Shown piece by piece: positions 1 through 5,919 of a stretch of DNA of 8,247 nt. Both the position numbers and the translations under genes were made by a program. Every line of letters begins with the position of its first letter. Positions within the stretch are counted from its first letter, which is position 1. Source of the stretch: M55B157 sp964626275 (lineage in GTDB: Bacteria > Actinomycetota > Actinomycetes > S36-B12); NCBI GenBank assembly GCA_964626275.1, contig CAZVCZ010000079.1:1-8247 (forward strand), read 5' to 3'. The notes beneath the pieces were generated by a model. That model was not told the origin of the DNA. It made no database searches and worked only from the letters and a program-made list of their open reading frames with translations.

Positions 1-345
1 TCAGTGGAAGGAGTCGCCGCAGGCGCAGGATCCGGTGGCGTTGGGATTGTCGATCGTGAAGCCCTGCTTCTCGATGGTGTCGACGAAGTCGATGATCGCG
101 CCGTTGAGATAGGGGGCACTCATCCGGTCGGTGACCACGCCCACCCCGCTGAAATCCTTGAGGACGTCTCCGTCAAGGGAGCGATCGTCGAAGAACAACT
201 GATAGCGCAGCCCCGAGCATCCACCCGGCTGGACGGCAATGCGCAGGGTCAGATCGTCACGTCCTTCCGAATCGAGCAGGGTCTTCACCTTCGTCGCGGC
301 AACGTCGGTGAGGATCACGCCATCGGTCGAGGTCTCTGCGGTCAT
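1..345 (-). CDS. erpA: Iron-sulfur cluster insertion protein, ErpA/HesB/IscA family (A-type carrier)
   Basis: Complete 114-residue A-type Fe-S carrier. Proteins of this family receive a cluster from the assembly scaffold and pass it to apo-enzymes in the cytoplasm. The family signature is visible: the core motif QPGGCSGLRY with Cys43, and the C-terminal pair GSCACGDSF with Cys107 and Cys109, giving the three conserved cluster-binding cysteines (C-x63-C-x-C). The length is typical of the family. The ATG at 345 is preceded by AGGAG (plus-strand ctcct, 354-358) eight bases upstream, which supports this start. The stop codon is the first three bases of the window, so the gene is complete. It lies downstream of and codirectional with the glycerate kinase gene but has its own promoter-like sequence in the 138-bp gap. 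The neighbouring nadA encodes a 4Fe-4S enzyme and is a possible client, but that is only inference from proximity. Whether it is functionally ErpA or another A-type carrier cannot be decided from sequence. Confidence 0.95.
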   Translation of the reverse strand: MTAETSTDGVILTDVAATKVKTLLDSEGRDDLTLRIAVQPGGCSGLRYQLFFDDRSLDGDVLKDFSGVGVVTDRMSAPYLNGAIIDFVDTIEKQGFTIDNPNATGSCACGDSFH

Positions 346-415
346 CGGCTGGGCTCCTGTCTGGGATCGGGCTCAGATGGTGTCGTCGTGCGGGACGTGT
401 TCGTTCCCCACATGA

Positions 416-444
416 ATTATGCACCCCAGTGTGACGTATTTCGA
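416..444 (-). promoter_or_regulatory. Candidate promoter for erpA
   Basis: On the minus strand a TCGAAA box (444-439; 4 of 6 matches to TTGACA) and a CATAAT box (421-416; 5 of 6 to TATAAT) are separated by exactly 17 bases. They sit about 70 bases upstream of the erpA ATG, in an AT-richer patch of an otherwise GC-rich region. Transcription would start near 409, leaving a leader of about 65 nt. Found by eye only. Confidence 0.5.
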
Positions 445-483
445 CATCGAGCGCTCATCGGGCCCACATCACCGTCGAATCAC

Positions 484-1656
484 TCACCGGCGCCCCGGCG
501 ACCACTGTTCAGCGACTGCCCCGGCTACCTGGGCGAGGACCTCCGCCGGAGCCGCTATCGCCTGGGTGACTCCACCGGCATGATCGATCAGGCTGCGCGC
601 CTCGACGATCCCGTGAGCGGCCAGTTCGCGGTCACCGAGATCCACTCGACCGGCCAGAGCGACCACAGGGATCCCTCGATCAGCGACCGTTTCTGCTACG
701 GCTGTAACAACTTTTCCCCGCCGCGACTGCCAGTCCAAGCTGCCCTCTCCGGTCACCACGAGATCCACGTTCGCGACCAGTTCCTCGAAGGCGACCGCGG
801 ACAGCACCAGCGTGGCACCGGGCGTCATGACACCGCCCATGGCGAGCAGTGCCCAGCCGAGCCCTCCGGCAGCCCCGGCCCCAGGCCGACCCATGAGATC
901 GGCCATCTCCATCCCGCCCTGGGCGAGCCCGGCGACCCGACCTAGGACCTCATCGAGGTGGATCAGTTCCACCTCGTCGACGGCGGTGGGGACGGGGAAC
1001 TTCTGCGCTCCGAAACCTCGAGCGGCGCCGCTCGGACCGAGCAGCGGCACATCCACATCCGAGGCGACCACGACATCGACACCCGCCAGCGTGCGTGTCG
1101 CCGGTGCCATGTCGATCCAGGCGATGCTCTCGAAGGCTGACGGGCCTTCCAGGAGCGCCGGTGAGACATCGTGCCCCTCGGCGTCGTAGGCCAGGGCTCC
1201 CAGCGCCCCGAGGAAACCCAGACCGGCGTCGATGGTGCCCGTGCCCCCCAGCCCCACCACGATGCGTTCGGCCCCCAACGCGATCGCCTCTTGGCATAAC
1301 TGCCCAAGCCCACGGCTGGACTGCCGCCAAGGATCACGGTGAGCAGACTCGATGAGGTCCAGGCCGCACACCTGCGCTGATTCGACGAAGGCGGTTCCCT
1401 CGCTCAGGGCGAAGGTGGCCGTCACCGGGTCGCCCGTGGGGCCGATCACCTTCACTGTCGCGGCCTGGAAGGCGACCTGCGAGCGAGCCCAGCCCGTCGT
1501 GACGGCTTCGACGAAGCCCGGGCCACCATCGGACATCGGGACGCCGAGGAGTTCGTCAGCGGGTCTGGTCCCCCGCCAGCCTTCGATCATCGCGGCGGTG
1601 GCCTGCGCAGCCGTCAACGAACCGGTGAAGGAGTCCGGGGCGAACAGCACACGCAT
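484..1656 (-). CDS. Glycerate kinase family protein (GlxK/GarK type)
   Basis: A 390-residue protein of the GlxK/GarK (glycerate kinase type 1) family, which phosphorylates D-glycerate with ATP to a phosphoglycerate that feeds glycolysis or serine metabolism; cytoplasmic. Recognisable blocks in order: APDSFTGSLTA (6-16), PMSDGGPGF (40-48), GLGGTGTIDAGLG (135-147), SDVDVPLLGPSGAARGFGAQK (199-219) and VTGEGSLDWQSRRGK (301-315). Several differ from the forms I recall for the family: FTGS where FKGS/FKES is usual, SDGGPG for SDGGEG, TIDAG for the usual TNDGG, and DWQS for DGQT. This looks like a divergent subgroup, so the exact substrate is not certain. Length is normal (370-390 aa). The N-terminal MRVLFAPDSF fits the family start, with no Shine-Dalgarno but a TAGCGT box six bases before the ATG, suggesting a leaderless mRNA. 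It is divergent from nadA and upstream of erpA; I recall the same kinase-HesB adjacency in mycobacteria. Confidence 0.88.
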   Translation of the reverse strand: MRVLFAPDSFTGSLTAAQATAAMIEGWRGTRPADELLGVPMSDGGPGFVEAVTTGWARSQVAFQAATVKVIGPTGDPVTATFALSEGTAFVESAQVCGLDLIESAHRDPWRQSSRGLGQLCQEAIALGAERIVVGLGGTGTIDAGLGFLGALGALAYDAEGHDVSPALLEGPSAFESIAWIDMAPATRTLAGVDVVVASDVDVPLLGPSGAARGFGAQKFPVPTAVDEVELIHLDEVLGRVAGLAQGGMEMADLMGRPGAGAAGGLGWALLAMGGVMTPGATLVLSAVAFEELVANVDLVVTGEGSLDWQSRRGKVVTAVAETVADRGIPVVALAGRVDLGDRELAAHGIVEARSLIDHAGGVTQAIAAPAEVLAQVAGAVAEQWSPGRR

Positions 1657-1659
1657 GCC

Positions 1660-1690
1660 CTGACGCTACCGGTGACGCCGATGTCACAAT
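1660..1690 (+). promoter_or_regulatory. Candidate promoter for a leaderless nadA transcript
   Basis: A CACAAT -10 box (1685-1690) ends exactly six bases before the nadA ATG at 1697, which puts the first transcribed base on the A of ATG. A CTGACG element (1660-1665; 4 of 6 to TTGACA) could serve as -35, with a long 19-base spacer. There is no usable Shine-Dalgarno upstream of nadA: the only purine run, GGTCGG, abuts the start codon. Confidence 0.5.
1663..1668 (-). promoter_or_regulatory. Candidate -10 box for a leaderless glycerate kinase transcript
   Basis: TAGCGT on the minus strand ends six bases before the ATG at 1656, so the expected start of transcription is the A of the start codon. 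No Shine-Dalgarno fits this gene. A weak TTGTGA-like -35 lies upstream with a short 15-base spacer. The box overlaps the proposed -35 element of nadA on the other strand. Confidence 0.45.
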
Positions 1691-1696
1691 GGTCGG

Positions 1697-2893
1697 ATGG
1701 CGTCGTCCTTCGTCGAGCCCGACAAGTCCCCGCTCGCCCTGCTACTCCTCGGCCACGAGGCCGATCCGGACAGCGAGCGCGGGGTGGAGTGCCCCGGTGA
1801 TCTGCCTCCGGCGAGCGATCCCGATCTCGTAGCCCGCGCCGCTGCGGCGAAGGCAATGCTCGGCGACCGACTGTTCATCCTCGGACACCACTACCAGCGC
1901 GACGAGGTCATCCAATTCGCCGACGTCACCGGTGATTCCTTCAAGCTTTCGCAACAGGCCGCCGCGCGACCGGAAGCTGAGTTCGTCGTCTTCTGCGGCG
2001 TGCACTTCATGGCGGAGAGCGCCGACATCCTCACCGCTGAGCACCAGCAGGTCGTGCTGCCCGACCTCGCCGCCGGTTGCTCGATGGCGGACATGGCGGC
2101 GATGCACCAGGTCGATGCCGCGTGGCAGACCCTTCTGTCCTGGGGGTTGGCCGACACGACGATTCCCATCACCTACATGAACTCCTCCGCCGACATCAAG
2201 GCGTTCACCGGGCGCAACCACGGATCCATCTGCACCTCGAGCAACGCGCGCCGTTCGCTGGAGTGGGCCTTCGAGCGAGGCGAGCGCGTGATGTTCCTGC
2301 CCGATCAGCACCTCGGACGCAACACCGCCGTTCGCGACCTCGGCATGTCCCTCGAGGACTGCGTGGTGTGGGACCCCCATAAGCCCGATGGCGGTCTCAC
2401 CCAGGACGAGGCTCGCGAGGCCCGGATGCTGCTGTGGAAGGGACACTGCTCAGTCCACGGACGCTTCACTGCTGAGTCGGTCGACGACGTGCGAGATCGC
2501 ATGCCGGGGATCACCGTGCTCGTTCATCCTGAATGCCGCAACGAGGTCATCGAGAAGGCTGATCTGGTGGGGTCGACGGAGTTCATCATCTCCACGATCG
2601 ATGCCGCGCCTCCCGGTTCGGCTTTCGCTGTCGGCACCGAGTTGAACCTGGTCCGCCGATTGGCACTGCGCCATCCGGACAAGACCGTGGTCTTCCTCGA
2701 CAAGACGGTCTGCTTCTGCTCGACGATGAACCGTATCGATCTGCCGCACCTGGTGTGGGCGCTGGAGAACCTCGTCGAGGGCAATGTGGTGAACCAGATC
2801 ACCGTCGATGAGGACACGGCTCACTGGGCGCGCGTAGCCCTCGATCGAATGCTCGCCCTGCCGGGCGTCTCCCCCACCGCCCCCATCGACTAA
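1697..2893 (+). CDS. nadA: Quinolinate synthase A (NadA)
   Basis: A 398-residue quinolinate synthase. It condenses iminoaspartate with dihydroxyacetone phosphate to give quinolinate in de novo NAD synthesis; cytoplasmic, with one oxygen-sensitive 4Fe-4S cluster. Diagnostic blocks: ILGHHYQRDE (61-70, substrate-binding His), DVTGDSFKLS (76-85), FCGVHFMAESADIL (99-112), AGCSMADM (126-133), MNSSADIKA (161-169), LPDQHLGRNTA (201-211), WKGHCSVHGRF (247-257), VHPEC (276-280), VGSTEFII (291-298) and DKTVCFCSTMNRI (335-347). The likely cluster ligands are Cys128, Cys251 and one of Cys339/Cys341 in the CxC pair. It is of the long actinobacterial type, with about 40 extra N-terminal residues before the catalytic core. 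No nadB or nadC is present here, so the source of iminoaspartate must be encoded elsewhere. It converges on pspAB with a 10-bp gap. Confidence 0.97.
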   Translation: MASSFVEPDKSPLALLLLGHEADPDSERGVECPGDLPPASDPDLVARAAAAKAMLGDRLFILGHHYQRDEVIQFADVTGDSFKLSQQAAARPEAEFVVFCGVHFMAESADILTAEHQQVVLPDLAAGCSMADMAAMHQVDAAWQTLLSWGLADTTIPITYMNSSADIKAFTGRNHGSICTSSNARRSLEWAFERGERVMFLPDQHLGRNTAVRDLGMSLEDCVVWDPHKPDGGLTQDEAREARMLLWKGHCSVHGRFTAESVDDVRDRMPGITVLVHPECRNEVIEKADLVGSTEFIISTIDAAPPGSAFAVGTELNLVRRLALRHPDKTVVFLDKTVCFCSTMNRIDLPHLVWALENLVEGNVVNQITVDEDTAHWARVALDRMLALPGVSPTAPID

Positions 2894-2922
2894 CGGGCTT
2901 TGGCTAGGTGAGGGTGGGGGCG
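2878..2922. terminator. Possible terminator hairpin at the nadA/pspAB convergent junction
   Basis: The segments 2878-2887 and 2913-2922 are inverted repeats: 10 pairs in the nadA-sense RNA, including one U-G wobble. They flank the two stop codons with a 25-base loop, and no T-run follows. The arms lie inside the ends of both genes, as happens at tightly packed convergent junctions, but C-rich and G-rich tracts can match by chance. Confidence 0.25.
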
Positions 2923-3476
2923 CCCCAGACCGGGAACCAGCGGGTCAGGTCAGGCTCGAGGGGCAGTTCGCCAGCAAGCAGATCGCGCACCTTCAACTCG
3001 GCCACGTTGTCGCGGGTCTCACCCGCGCGGGGCGCAAAGGGATAGAACGATCCGCGCTTGTAGAGGTACACCAGGGCGAGCGCATCGCCGGCGGGATCGG
3101 TGAACGGAATCAGGGAGCACAGCAGCTGCGGGCCGAAGCCGTGGTCGACCAGGGTCGAGTTCACCGCATGCAGGTCGGTCACCACGGAGGACACGTCCGG
3201 CTCGGGTTCGCGGACGACGAGCCAGGTGTAGCCGAAATCATCTGCGACTGCCTGCACCGGGGGGCCACCGTCAGCATCGAGTAGGTCGACGATCTCGGCT
3301 TCCACGTCCGCCATCGCCCGCCCCTCGACCGAGCGAAACGCCACCGCTCCCTGCCCGGTCGGCACCACATCGAGCGTAGCCTGAAGTGTGATGGCCGCGG
3401 AAGGCACGGCGAACAGGGCATCGAGATTCGGTCGCACAGGCTTGCGGCGCCCGAGCAGTCCGTCGAGGAAACCCAT
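2904..3476 (-). CDS. pspAB: PspA-associated protein PspAB
   Basis: A 190-residue protein that I recognise as the actinobacterial PspA-associated protein PspAB, from its N-terminus MGFLDGLLGRRKPVRPNLDA, the LFAVPSAAITLQ block (21-32) and its place after htpX. Biochemical function is unknown; it is thought to work with the PspA membrane-stress response. Other visible blocks are FGYTWLVVRE (81-90), ALVYLYKRGSFYPFAP (132-149), which is probably a beta-rich core, and LTRWFPVWGAPTL near the C-terminus. There is no signal peptide or membrane segment, so it should be cytoplasmic. I chose the ATG at 3476 because the frame stays open 134 codons further upstream only across htpX, giving nonsense there; this start leaves 8 bp after the htpX stop, with GGAGAG inside the end of htpX as a ribosome site. 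It is the last gene of the pspA-htpX-pspAB operon. Confidence 0.88.
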   Translation of the reverse strand: MGFLDGLLGRRKPVRPNLDALFAVPSAAITLQATLDVVPTGQGAVAFRSVEGRAMADVEAEIVDLLDADGGPPVQAVADDFGYTWLVVREPEPDVSSVVTDLHAVNSTLVDHGFGPQLLCSLIPFTDPAGDALALVYLYKRGSFYPFAPRAGETRDNVAELKVRDLLAGELPLEPDLTRWFPVWGAPTLT

Positions 3477-3484
3477 GCTCGCCG

Positions 3485-4393
3485 CTACCGCTCTCCGAGT
3501 TCGGCGGAGATCTTCGCCAACTGCTCCAGTCGCTTCTCCAAGGACGGATGCGTCGCCATGATCGACTCCAGCCCCAGTCCGCCTCGCCCCTTGGAGAACG
3601 CCGGTGCGAAGGCGAAGGCAGCGACGGGTTCCATGCGCCGCAGGTCCTGCGTCGGGATTGCCGCCATCTCCCCACTCACCTTCTGCAGTGCCCGGGCCAG
3701 CGCGGACGGACGACCCGTCACATAGGCGGCGCCGCGATCTGCGCCCAACTCTCGATATCTCGACAGGGCCCTGATCAAGATGAACGAGATCGCATAGACC
3801 ACCACGCTCACCAACATCACCACGATGAACACGATCGCGGTGTTCTGATCGCGTCGATCCCGCATCATCGATCCCCACATCGCCGACCGCACCAGGAACC
3901 CGGCCAGGATCGCGGTGAACGAGGCGATCGTCATAACAAGTACATCCCGATGAGCGACATGCGATAACTCGTGCGCGATGACGCCTTCGAGTTCGTCTCG
4001 ATCGAGGCGTCGAAGCAGTCCGGTGGTGACGACCACCACCGAACGCTTGGACGTTCGACCGGTTGCGAAGGCGTTCGGAACATCAGTGTCCGCGATGGCC
4101 AACCGCGGCTTGTCCATGTCAGCCATAGCGCACAGGCGATCGACGAGTGCATGAAGTTGCGGAGCCTGTTCGGGGGTGACGATGTGGGCACGCATCGCCC
4201 CCATCGCGAGCGAGTCGGAGAACCACCACTGGGCGAAGAACAGCCCGCCGATGATGACCAGGATGAAGATCGCTCCCACGCCGAGGGCAAGCAGAACCGC
4301 CGCGAGGATCACATAGAGCAGTCCGAGCCCGAACATGGTGCCGACCATGCGGACGGTGAGACCGCGATCGATTCCGAATCGAGTACGCGCCAT
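3485..4393 (-). CDS. htpX: Zinc metalloprotease HtpX (M48 family)
   Basis: A 302-residue integral-membrane M48 protease that degrades damaged membrane proteins. The zinc site is intact: HELSH (141-145) supplies two His ligands and the catalytic Glu142, and Glu215 in SRYRELGADR is the expected third ligand. Two hydrophobic helices are near the N-terminus (about 17-37 and 38-56) and two more follow the active-site helix (about 152-170 and 186-209), the standard HtpX topology with the active site facing the cytoplasm. The conserved C-terminal block THPSLEKRLEQL (281-292) is present. The start MARTRFGIDRGLTVRM matches actinobacterial HtpX proteins. The nearest purine run (GGGAG) is 17 bases from the ATG, so translation may depend on coupling to pspA, which ends 31 bp upstream. 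Regulation is presumably with pspA under envelope stress, inferred from the operon. Confidence 0.96.
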   Translation of the reverse strand: MARTRFGIDRGLTVRMVGTMFGLGLLYVILAAVLLALGVGAIFILVIIGGLFFAQWWFSDSLAMGAMRAHIVTPEQAPQLHALVDRLCAMADMDKPRLAIADTDVPNAFATGRTSKRSVVVVTTGLLRRLDRDELEGVIAHELSHVAHRDVLVMTIASFTAILAGFLVRSAMWGSMMRDRRDQNTAIVFIVVMLVSVVVYAISFILIRALSRYRELGADRGAAYVTGRPSALARALQKVSGEMAAIPTQDLRRMEPVAAFAFAPAFSKGRGGLGLESIMATHPSLEKRLEQLAKISAELGER

Positions 4394-4424
4394 CGTGAGT
4401 TGGTCGTCAGCTCCCTACTCAGAG

Positions 4425-5156
4425 TCAGTCGGACTCGATGGCGGGCTTCTCCGGCGCGGATCCAAGTTCGGCGCGCAGGGCAGCAAGTTCGTCGTCGACC
4501 TGGGACGCACTCGCCATCCGCTCGAGTTCGAGGGTGAGGTTGTCCTTGCTCGTACCGGAGACGTCATCGAGCGCCCCGGACGCGACGAGTTCGTCGATAG
4601 CCCCGGCGCGAGCCTGCATCGAGGCCGTCTTGTCCTCAGCCCGCTGGATGGCCAGACCCACGTCGCCGAGCTCATCGGAGATGCCGGTCACGGCCTCGCT
4701 GATCTTGGTCTGCGCCTCCGCCGCGGAGTAGGTGGCCTTGATGGTCTCCTTGCGGGTCCGGAAGGCATCGACCCGCGCCTGCAGCTGCTGGGAGGCCTGG
4801 ATGAGCTTCTCCTCCTGGTCCTGCAGCTGGGCGAGCTGCTCGGTGAGGTCAGCCACCTGCTGCTGCAGACCGCTCTTGCGGGTGAGCGCCTCGCGAGCAA
4901 GGTCCTCGCGGCCTGCGCCCAGGGCGGCCTTGGCCTGCTGCTGGAGCTTGTCGGCCTGCTTGGCGAGGTTGGCGATCTGCAGTTCGATGCGCTTGCGGCT
5001 CGTGGCGACATCCGCCACCCCCCGGCGCACCTTCTGGAGCAGTTCCAACTGCTTCTCGTAGGAGTAGTCCAGCGTCTCGCGCGGGTCCTCCGCCTTGTCC
5101 AAGGCCTTGCTCGCCTTGGCCTTGAAGATCATGGTGAAGCGCTGCCACAAGCCCAT
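4425..5156 (-). CDS. pspA: Phage shock protein A / IM30 (Vipp1) family protein
   Basis: A 243-residue PspA/IM30 protein. Members bind and stabilise damaged cytoplasmic membrane as ESCRT-III-like helical assemblies, acting as peripheral proteins on the inner leaflet. The N-terminal amphipathic helix MGLWQRFTMIFKAKASKALD (1-20) is the membrane-binding element, followed by DPRETLDYSYEKQLELL (24-40) and a nearly continuous coiled coil to about residue 185, with runs such as KQADKLQQQAK and QLAQLQDQEEKLIQASQQLQ. The C-terminal tail (about 186-243) is acidic and lower in complexity, as in actinobacterial homologues. The start is supported by GGGAGG five bases upstream of the ATG. It is the first gene of a minus-strand operon with htpX and pspAB. 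The 134-bp region upstream shows no CGC-N5-GCG ClgR-type box, so I cannot say what activates it. Confidence 0.95.
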   Translation of the reverse strand: MGLWQRFTMIFKAKASKALDKAEDPRETLDYSYEKQLELLQKVRRGVADVATSRKRIELQIANLAKQADKLQQQAKAALGAGREDLAREALTRKSGLQQQVADLTEQLAQLQDQEEKLIQASQQLQARVDAFRTRKETIKATYSAAEAQTKISEAVTGISDELGDVGLAIQRAEDKTASMQARAGAIDELVASGALDDVSGTSKDNLTLELERMASASQVDDELAALRAELGSAPEKPAIESD

Positions 5157-5161
5157 CGATG

Positions 5162-5167
5162 CCTCCC
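5162..5167 (-). promoter_or_regulatory. Strong ribosome binding site of pspA
   Basis: GGGAGG on the minus strand lies five bases before the pspA ATG. It is the best Shine-Dalgarno in the window, consistent with high PspA synthesis when induced and contrasting with the leaderless-looking starts nearby. Confidence 0.7.
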
Positions 5168-5276
5168 GAAGTGGCCGAGTACTCCCAATACGCCGAACTG
5201 CTTCCTACAGACTATGCGCAAACGCCCCGGCTGCGCGCCCCGACGCCGTCTCGAGCGCGTTCCCCTCACCTCACGC

Positions 5277-5282
5277 TAGGCT
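5277..5282 (+). promoter_or_regulatory. Candidate -10 box for the DUF3043 gene
   Basis: TAGGCT ends eight bases before the GTG start at 5291, and no Shine-Dalgarno lies in between. This spacing predicts a leader of zero to two bases. No convincing -35 element was seen. Confidence 0.35.
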
Positions 5283-5290
5283 CGTGACTC

Positions 5291-5917
5291 GTGTTCTCCC
5301 GCCGCCGCTCCTCCGATCCAGCGCCCGACACCTCCGGCGCGCCCGAGGAGACCGAGCCGCGCGGGAAAGGCCGCCCCACCCCGACCCGCAAGGAAGCCGA
5401 GCAGGCCCGCAAGGAGGCCCTGCGCACCCCCAGCGATCCCCGAGGGGCTCGTAAGGCGGCCCGAGCCCGCGAGCGCCAGGCCCGCATGGAGAACCGAGCC
5501 GCCCTCGTCGCTGGCGACGAAAGCCGACTCCCACCCCGCGATCAGGGTCCGGTGCGCCGCTTCACGCGCGACTTCGTCGATGCCCGCTTCACCCTGGCGG
5601 AGTACTTCATCTTCATCGCCCTCGCCGTGCTGGTTCTCGGCTTCATTCCGAATCAGATCGTGCAGTCGTCGGTGTCGCTGATCTGGTTCATCCTCATCGC
5701 GGTCATCCTCGTCGACTCCTCCATCCTCGTCTTCCGGCTCAACAGGCAACTCAAGGAGCGATTCCCCGAGAAGTCCGAACGCAAGGGCGCGTCGTTCTAC
5801 GCCATCATGCGCACCCTGCAGTTACGACGACTGCGACTTCCACCACCGAAGGTCAGGCGCGGTGGCGCACCGGTCACCCCGAAACGCCCCACGGGCACCT
5901 CACGCAAAGGGAAGTAG
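5291..5917 (+). CDS. DUF3043 family membrane protein
   Basis: A 208-residue protein of the actinobacterial DUF3043 family; function unknown. The N-terminal 90 residues are highly charged, rich in Arg, Lys and Glu, and contain the family-like block GKGRPTPTRKEAEQARK (25-41). Two transmembrane helices follow, about 104-121 (EYFIFIALAVLVLGFIP) and 128-149 (around LIWFILIAVILVDSSILVF), then a basic tail of about 60 residues with KGASFYAIMRTLQLRRLR and a Lys/Arg-rich end. Both termini are probably cytoplasmic given their positive charge. The start is GTG, chosen because it has correctly spaced upstream promoter-like bases and the frame carries the family N-terminus. It is divergent from pspA across 134 bp and followed two bases later by an aldo/keto reductase, which suggests cotranscription. 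Confidence 0.85.
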   Translation: MFSRRRSSDPAPDTSGAPEETEPRGKGRPTPTRKEAEQARKEALRTPSDPRGARKAARARERQARMENRAALVAGDESRLPPRDQGPVRRFTRDFVDARFTLAEYFIFIALAVLVLGFIPNQIVQSSVSLIWFILIAVILVDSSILVFRLNRQLKERFPEKSERKGASFYAIMRTLQLRRLRLPPPKVRRGGAPVTPKRPTGTSRKGK

Positions 5918-5919
5918 GC

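Noticed and set aside
4..945. 313-codon open frame on the plus strand
   Set aside because: It runs antisense through erpA and the glycerate kinase gene; the product is Gly/Arg/His-rich without any family motif, as expected for the complement of GC-rich coding DNA.
1742..2446. 234-codon open frame on the minus strand
   Set aside because: It lies wholly opposite nadA, whose motifs are unmistakable; no recognisable domain.
2917..2926. GGGGCGCCCC palindrome
   Set aside because: A 10-bp self-complementary GC tract inside the end of pspAB; too short and expected by chance at this base composition to call an operator by itself.
3477..3878. N-terminal extension of the pspAB frame by 134 codons
   Set aside because: The extension overlaps htpX in another frame and reads as arginine-rich nonsense; the family N-terminus begins at the ATG at 3476.
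4335..5279. 314-codon plus-strand frame rich in Leu and Gly
   Set aside because: Antisense to pspA. The Leu-rich repeats are simply the complement of the Gln/Lys/Glu-rich coiled-coil codons.
5157..5290. ClgR-type CGC-N5-GCG operator upstream of pspA
   Set aside because: I looked because ClgR activates pspA in mycobacteria, but no matching half-sites with the right spacing occur in the 134-bp gap.
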